Source: Antennarius striatus (Eukaryota > Chordata > Actinopteri > Lophiiformes > Antennariidae). Taken from it: a stretch of 64,000 nucleotides of DNA. Below, piece after piece: positions 57,460 through 64,000 of this stretch. The notes under the pieces were generated by a model. It ran no database searches, was not told where the DNA came from, and saw only the letters and a list, made by a program, of their open reading frames with translations. Positions within the stretch are counted from its first letter, which is position 1, and the number at the start of each line of letters is the position of its first letter. A program made the translations under genes and the position numbers. The stretch covers positions 19,882,001 through 19,946,000 of the forward strand of contig NC_090788.1 of the NCBI RefSeq assembly GCF_040054535.1, written 5' to 3'.

Positions 57460-58164
57460 CTGGGACAAACAGATGGGCTGCAGTTTGCCGTCTTTGGTTT
57501 TCAGCGCCGCTGGGAGGAGGCCATCGATCGATCGATCAGCCTTTGATGATGAAGAGCGGCTGCGTGAGAAAGCAGCTTTCATGTGTCTGTTAACAAATAA
57601 CCCCAATAACTAACCCAAACCCAACTAACTTACCCAAACCCAACTAACCCAAACCCAAGAGAGTATCAGACCAACAAACATGTGATGAAGAGGAGGCTGA
57701 GGATGAAGCTTTCCACTCGGTGTTGGTCTGCAGGCCTTTATACTAGACTACTATAGAGGATGTTCTACATTCACTTGTGTCTTGCCTTGACATGTTTTGT
57801 TGCTATGCCGACACCCACCCTGATGATTTCTACCCCCTCCACGCCCCGTCTGTCTGTATCTGTAAGACTTTTAAAAAAATGCACTGGGAATGTGAAGCAA
57901 AAATCAGATTTCCATTTGGTTAAATGAGAACGGAAGAATATTTTTGAGCAGGTGTGGGCGGAGCTACCAGCCAGATGAAGCTGTGTTTGACCTCTGACCT
58001 CCTGACCCCCAAACCCCCCCACAGCATCTGCAGCATCATTTACACTTCTTGAAGTAAATAAGACAACAAGACGTCACTTCTTTGCAGACGACACCGGTGT
58101 CTAGTCTGTCTTCGTGCGCCAACATTTAACAAGTGTTTGAACACAGTTTACACACAACTAATGA

Positions 58165-58165
<1 letters not shown>

Positions 58166-58235
<70 letters not shown>
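58166..58235 (+). repeat. (GT)n microsatellite, tcf7 intron
   Basis: About 35 GT units. Confidence 0.9.
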
Positions 58236-58238
<3 letters not shown>

Positions 58239-58365
58239 GCGCTAGCCAATCACAGCTGGTCTAGAGGCACATGGTCGTGGATCATAATGTCAGGTATGAA
58301 CTGGCAGACTGGGAGTTGCTCTCTTCTGATTGGATCAGACACGACGGACGTTCACACCAGGCCTG

Positions 58366-58470
58366 CAGAGGCTGTGTGTGTCTGTGTGTTGTGTGTCTGT
58401 GTGGTGTGTGTCTGTGTGTTGTGTGTCTGTTCGGTGTGTGTCTGTGTGGTGTGTGTCTGTCTGGTGTGTA
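58366..58470 (+). repeat. TG-rich 20-bp VNTR
   Basis: Tandem units near TGTGTGTCTGTGTGTTGTGT, with G/T and TCG variants; about five copies. Confidence 0.8.
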
Positions 58471-58627
58471 ACATCGGCACTACAGAGGAGCTGATCTGCA
58501 GCTCCTCGCTGGGCCTCCTGCTGGGTTACAAAGTGAATACCTTATCACTTAAAGTCAGAGCTTCCACACACTACACTGCACATTAACACACACATTCCTA
58601 TCCAACGCAATCTGCAAGGCTACCACT

Positions 58628-58683
<56 letters not shown>

Positions 58684-59334
58684 ATGTGCATGCTACACAG
58701 CTGCTAAGATCAAACTGCTAAACCGCTTTTAATGCTGGGAGACATTAAAACAAAACGCATTGCCTCTGTAGCGGAGAGCCGAGGGGCGGGAGGTGAGGCT
58801 GGGGGGTTGGGGGGGGAGTGGTGGGGTGGGGCTGGGGTTGAAATAAGGTGCTCTGCATACATAATAACCTGCAGACGCACTTGGAGATGGAGGAGGATTC
58901 TTGCGGGTTCAGGAATATGCAAAGATTTAGGCAGAGTGGCCTGTTGGCCACCTTACAGGAGGAGAACAAAGACGTGTTGTCATGGCAACATTTTATTAAA
59001 TACGATGCTAAGCAGGGCTTAACGTAAGACCATTATTCACCCATGAAAACAGGCGCAGGAGTCATTCCTCCTGTTCGGGCCTCCAATCCTGCTGCCCCTG
59101 AAGTTTCCATCACACACTGACGTAAAGTGGGTAACGCTGCCTTCAGGTCACACGGAAGGGAATGGGAAACATTTAGTGTTTCAGGTTTTATTGGCCTGGT
59201 AGTTTGATAAAAACTGGTTAGAGTACAAATAGAAACAACGCAGATATAATTCAAACAGGTGATTGTGACACGGCACCAAAGTCACTGTTTAAAAACAGGC
59301 TTTTTACCTTCTCTAAGGGAAGCTGGTTGTCCTA

Positions 59335-59570
59335 CACCACAGCTAAACCTGAACTAAACCAGAGCTTAACTTGAGCTAAACCTGAGTTAAACCTGATTTA
59401 TACCTGAGCTAAACCTGAGTTACACCTGATTTAAACCTGAGCTACACCTGACTTAAACCTGGGCTAAACTTATGTAACTCAAGTGTAGCTCTTGAGCTAA
59501 ATCTGATTAAAACCTGAGCTTAACTTTAGCTACACCTGACTTAAACCTGAACTAAACCTGAGTTTGTTTA
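59335..59570 (+). repeat. TAAACCTGAGC minisatellite
   Basis: About twenty degenerate 11-12-bp units such as TAAACCTGAGCT and TACACCTGATTT. Old and diverged; no coding frame. Confidence 0.8.
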
Positions 59571-60149
59571 GACTAAATAAACAAAGGGGGGTCTTTAGTG
59601 TCGGTTTGCTCCCTCTCGTGTCGGCGCTGCTCAGGTTTGTTCCGTTCAAATCTGGTGTGTTTGCTGCCATCCTGGTTATTGTGTTTATCGTCTGAAAAGG
59701 TTTGCGATGCTTTCTTTGGGGGGTTTTTAAAACCCAAATTTTTCCTCATGTCTCCTCACTGCCGTACTGCTCGCTCCTGTACACAAACACACACAAACAC
59801 ACACAAACACACACATGTGTGCAGCGAGGCCTTCAGAAGTCTCTGCCGCTCCCTTTCTCGTGCCGAGGTCGACGTCGCCGTTTCACCGAAACGTTAGAGC
59901 TGCAAAATCGTCCATTTATGTTTCCTCTCTTCCTCCGGGTAATTAGCCGGCCTTGAAGTGGCTTTAGCTGCTCCTTCCTTTTTTTACACACACTCAGGGA
60001 GGCTGACTGAGACTCTCATTCAACCCGTAATTATCAACCCCCCTGTACTTAAAAAATCCCCCCCGCTTCACCCCACCACACACTAACACTCACAACTTAC
60101 ACATAATTACCTTAGCTGAGACAGGCAAGTGTGTTCATGCATGTGTGGG

Positions 60150-60249
<100 letters not shown>

Positions 60250-60509
60250 ATCAGTCTCCCTTTAATTTACAACAGCCACCCTTGCCTGCTGACATAAATT
60301 TTCGGTGGATACATTATAAAACAACAGTAAACAGTTTTGTTTTTACTGAAGGTTTATTTATTTATTTATTTATTTCATGGGACGGTTTTAGGGGTGTGGT
60401 CAGGAACCCCTGAAAAGATTCACACAACTTCCTCCACTTTAGCTCTAAGCTTCTGAAAATGAGCAACATGTTCAAGTCCAAATGTATTGATCTCCATCAC
60501 ATCTGAAGG

Positions 60510-60536
60510 ACACACACACACACACACCGCATACTG

Positions 60537-60591
<55 letters not shown>
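60510..60591 (+). repeat. Facing (CA)n and (GT)n arrays
   Basis: A short CA run (60510-60527) and a GT run (60541-60590) are separated by about 13 bp, so the strand can fold back on itself. Confidence 0.85.
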
Positions 60592-60654
60592 CGATGCATC
60601 GTGTAGTGGATGGAAAAATGAGACTGGAGGACCAATAATACGTACAAAATCAAA

Positions 60655-60772
60655 ACCCCTCACCCAAAAACAACAAGTTTCCATGGAAACAATCAAAAAA
60701 TATACCAGAGGCAGGATGACCGCCCTCACCTAAAAAAAAAAATCAAGTTTCCATGGAAACAAACAAAAAATG
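60655..60772 (+). repeat. 70-bp duplication with palindrome GTTTCCATGGAAAC
   Basis: The palindrome occurs at 60677-60690 and 60747-60760, exactly 70 bp apart. Both copies are preceded by CCTCACC.AAAAA and followed by AA.CAAAAAAT, so the whole unit is a tandem duplication. The motif matches an RFX X-box half-site pair. Confidence 0.75.
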
Positions 60773-62055
60773 CCATATCTCTTTATTATGGTCTGTGTCA
60801 TGGGGCATACTGTCCTGGGATAGATGGATGGATGGATGGATGAATGGATGGATGGTTGGATGGACGGATGGACGGATGGTCCTATACGACCCCGTCCCTT
60901 CAGGGTCAGAGGAGGGGAAGCGTCTAGATGAAAACCTCTTCTGTCCAACAGAAACTGCATAATAAACCCGAGCTGATGACATCAAAGATATAATTGCTTC
61001 AAAAGATGAGATTACTTTATAAATTCCAATTAGATGTCGACGCCTCTCCGTGTGCGTCCGCGACGCTAAATCAGCCTCTGTAGTTTAATTTCACTTGAAA
61101 GGCCTTTGATTCTTCATCATATTGGGGGCCGCCTTTTATCCCGGCGCTGTTTGAACAGAGCTGCGCTGCTGAATGCAGGAGTTAATGGGATCTCACATAT
61201 CACTTTGTAATGATGGCCCTCCACCTTGACCCTGATGCAAACACACACACACACACACACACACATGTACGTATGCATTTCACATACACATGAATGCACA
61301 GAAACACACACACACTTTTCATTCAGGAGGACCTCATGCTGATAGAACACCTCTAATTTATTCTTTAGTTTCCAGATGACCCACTAAGTACCTCCGTCTC
61401 TTTTTTCATATTTGAAGCGGAAATTAAAGCGTCCTCTCTTTTGTTCCCTCCTTCCAAGAGAGCTTTTGAGTCTAATGTCTTTAATCTCACATTTCACAAC
61501 CCCTTTCCTTTCACAGCCGTTCTGCCCCCTGGTGTGGTGGAAACAAACAGAAATAAATAGATAATTAATCATTTCCTATTTGCTAGAAGTAAACAGCGGT
61601 TTCATCTCGCTCTGCCATCTTTTCAAGTGGCTTCCAATCAAAATGCTTCGCAGGAAAGAGTTTCCTCACAAAGAGACATGAAGATGATGATGATGATGAT
61701 GGCGTCACGTTTGTCATCAGATAAATCAACATCTGACAGAGAAATGAACTAATTAAAAATTCCAGTTCTGCGGAGTGAAAAAAAAAAAACTGGTGGCGAA
61801 ATTTTTGGGATGAACGGCTTCCTAGAGGCCGAAATCTCAAATATTTGAAGAATAAAATGATCTTGGCTTCAAAGTTATTCATATTCATGTGAAAATCTAA
61901 TATTTTAAGTTGGTTTTTTTAAAAAGAAATCTATTCACGGTTCTGAAGTTGTACAGAAAGGTTTCCTCCTTCTGATAATTTAGCTAAAACAAAACAGACA
62001 GAAAATGAAGCGTTCTCAATTTGATCAGTGACATTTTCTACTGCTGCGTTTGAAG

Positions 62056-62057
<2 letters not shown>

Positions 62058-62099
<42 letters not shown>

Positions 62100-62118
62100 G
62101 CGTGCACACACACACACT
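62058..62118 (+). repeat. (CA)n microsatellite, tcf7 intron
   Basis: About 30 CA units with a CGCGCGTG break. Confidence 0.9.
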
Positions 62119-62422
62119 CTTGATCTCCAGGAGTGGATGGTTTCAGAAAAGTTACAGAAACATTCTTTAAGTCACTAAAAATATAAATTATTTCATATTC
62201 GAACAAAAAAAAATGCTTAAAATTCCCAAAATGCACCTCTGCAGTAGTGAAGTGTATTGGATCTCACCTTCATCATTCATTCATTTGAAATGCTTTTGAG
62301 TATGACATCATCATCATCATCATCATCAGCTAATCACATCTGCAGGTCGATAGAGGTTTGTCCAATGGAACACGGGTTGTTGGCCGGATTTGGGCCACGA
62401 ACGCACCACGATGCGTTTAGAG

Positions 62423-62882
62423 CAGGGGAGACAAACTCATTTTCACCGAGGGTCAGATGCAACTAATAAATGTAAATAAATGTAACTCAATGTAATGTAA
62501 AATAAATGTAACTACTCCTTAATGTTTAATAAGTCTGAATATATTACTTATTCAAGTTACCAACATTTCAGTTACGCAGAAGAAAATATGTTTGTTTCTC
62601 TGTTCTAACATAAATTCTTTTAACTTGTCAGGTTATTAAACCCACAGAACTCCATCAATCAAGGATCAAACTATCAATGAATAAAGAAAAATAACATCAA
62701 ACACAAGTTAGGACATTAACTTTGTTTAAAACGTTTTTGTCAGTGTTAAAACAGGCTTAACTATTGCATTGTGGGAAATGTAGTATTTCTCAAAGCACAC
62801 TTTTTACCGATGTATTTTTCGACACTCTGACCTTTAATGCTCTCGCGGGTCACATTAAATGATGAGGAGTTTGACACTTGTG
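62423..62882 (+). mobile_element. Non-autonomous hAT-like element, copy B, with target-site duplication
   Basis: The ends CAGGGGAGACAAACTCATTT and GAGTTTGACACTTGTG match copy A (9400-9785). So do internal AACTCAATGTAATGTAAAAT and GCATTGTGGGAAATGTAGT. A perfect 8-bp duplication GTTTAGAG flanks it (62415-62422 and 62883-62890), diagnostic for hAT insertion. 460 bp, no ORF. Confidence 0.8.
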
Positions 62883-63370
62883 GTTTAGAGAATCTTTGTA
62901 AGACAAAGAAGTAAAAAGTTCCTGCAGGCGCGTTCATGTTCTTTGATTCAGCTAAAAACCACAATCATTTCCCCACTGGGAATCGTCCTGTTTAGGACCC
63001 CCCCCTTCCCCTCCCCACCTGGACTCCCATTCACACATCAACCGATCCGTCCGCCGTGACCCCCCACAACCCGCCCCGCCCCGCCCCAGCAGTCAGCCTG
63101 GTCCCAATCTGGAAGTCATTCCCTTCTCCAGAGTCAGGAGCCCAAAATGAGAGCCTCTTAGTTGGAGGTTTGGACGACATCAAAGCTCAGGCGACCATAA
63201 CAACACAGCTATGTTTAAAAAAAGGGCCACCCCCTCCCCCCGCCCCGACAAGCCCGCCCACTCCCCAATTACACACTCACACACACACACTCATATGAAT
63301 GCATGAACGCATGTATGCAAGGACACGCCCAATGGTGTGCATGCAAATACACTGACAAACACACCGCCGT

Positions 63371-63407
<37 letters not shown>

Positions 63408-63482
63408 ACTGGAACATCTGGGCCACGGCCACGATGAATCAGTAACCGCTGTTTGTAACCAAAAGGCACAAACGCTGCGTGT

Positions 63483-63515
<33 letters not shown>

Positions 63516-63965
63516 ATTATTTTTCCAGCCGGGAAAGAAAACTTGAACACAAATGTGGGTCCAGAAAGATAGCGGCTAAAGATTTTTAGGGTCCAGCTGT
63601 AGCCTAGAATAAAATAATAACCCACAAACCCCGCCTCCTCCAGAGGCGCCCAATCACACGAGGCTGTGGCCTGACCAATCACACACAAACCCACACGCTA
63701 TCAAAGGTAGCAGTTTTAGCATCTCGTAAATATCCGCTTCGTTCCTCTGAGCAACAACATTCGTCTAACCGGGGTGGGACTCGCTGGGGGAGGACTGGGG
63801 GATCACCCCCCCCCTCTGGTTTTTACATCTCTACCTCCACTGAGGTAAAAATAAGCTTTAATCCACTGACGTATTGAATCACTATAGATAATCAATAATC
63901 AATAAAGCAAACTGTAGATGGGTGCACAAAACAGTAGAAGAAATGTAATCATAAATATTTTAATT

Positions 63966-64000
63966 ACAGTACGCCTTGGCGCCTTCGCGCATCAACACTC
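63966..64000 (+). mobile_element. Start of a third pogo-like MITE relative, cut by the edge
   Basis: TACAGTACGCC followed by CGCGCATCAACACTC resembles the start of 47527-47645. Only 35 bp are in the window. Confidence 0.3.

Noticed and set aside
58732-58970. Possible upstream tcf7 exon on the minus strand
   Set aside because: The translated Pro/His text does not match TCF N-terminal regions and lacks in-phase splice borders.

Overview
The window is nuclear DNA from a teleost fish, most likely a spiny-rayed (acanthomorph) species. The evidence is split genes with short introns, very dense (CA)n/(TG)n microsatellites, fish-type LINE 3' tails, a tRNA-derived SINE and small hAT-like and pogo-like elements. 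Five protein-coding genes can be read exon by exon. In order they are cdkn2aipnl (+), ube2b (-), ppp2ca (+), skp1 (+) and tcf7 (-, its 5' part lies beyond the right edge). From general knowledge, this is the human 5q31.1 block TCF7-SKP1-PPP2CA-(CDKL3)-UBE2B-CDKN2AIPNL read backwards, with every relative orientation kept. Only CDKL3 is not seen.

Layout. 1-4.0 kb: intergenic, with dispersed repeats. 4.17-5.15 kb: cdkn2aipnl, three coding exons, 108 aa. 6.0-14.06 kb: ube2b on the minus strand, six coding exons, 152 aa, tail-to-tail with cdkn2aipnl. 14.06-24.17 kb: a 10-kb stretch without a gene, holding a decayed L2-type LINE, tetranucleotide arrays and a small CpG-rich patch. 24.17-30.87 kb: ppp2ca, seven exons, 309 aa. 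30.9-32.4 kb: intergenic, with a LINE tail and a SINE. 32.4-36.68 kb: skp1, five coding exons, 163 aa. 36.7-64.0 kb: tcf7, nine coding exons seen (399 aa to the stop), including both HMG-box exons and both C-clamp exons. The rest of this part is intron crowded with microsatellites, minisatellites and dispersed repeats.

Function. The genes are housekeeping and signalling genes, not an operon: an XRN2-binding nuclear protein, a RAD6-type ubiquitin-conjugating enzyme, the PP2A catalytic subunit, the SCF ligase adaptor SKP1 and a Wnt-responsive TCF/LEF transcription factor. PP2A and SCF both act in the beta-catenin pathway that TCF7 reads out, but nothing in the sequence shows that the linkage is functional. 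I found no clear new gene system. The most interesting signals are architectural. They are complementary UG/CA repeats hugging single tcf7 exons, inverted intronic repeats around the HMG-box exons, a nearly abutting skp1/tcf7 3' end, a duplicated palindromic X-box-like motif, and a perfect hairpin at a LINE breakpoint.
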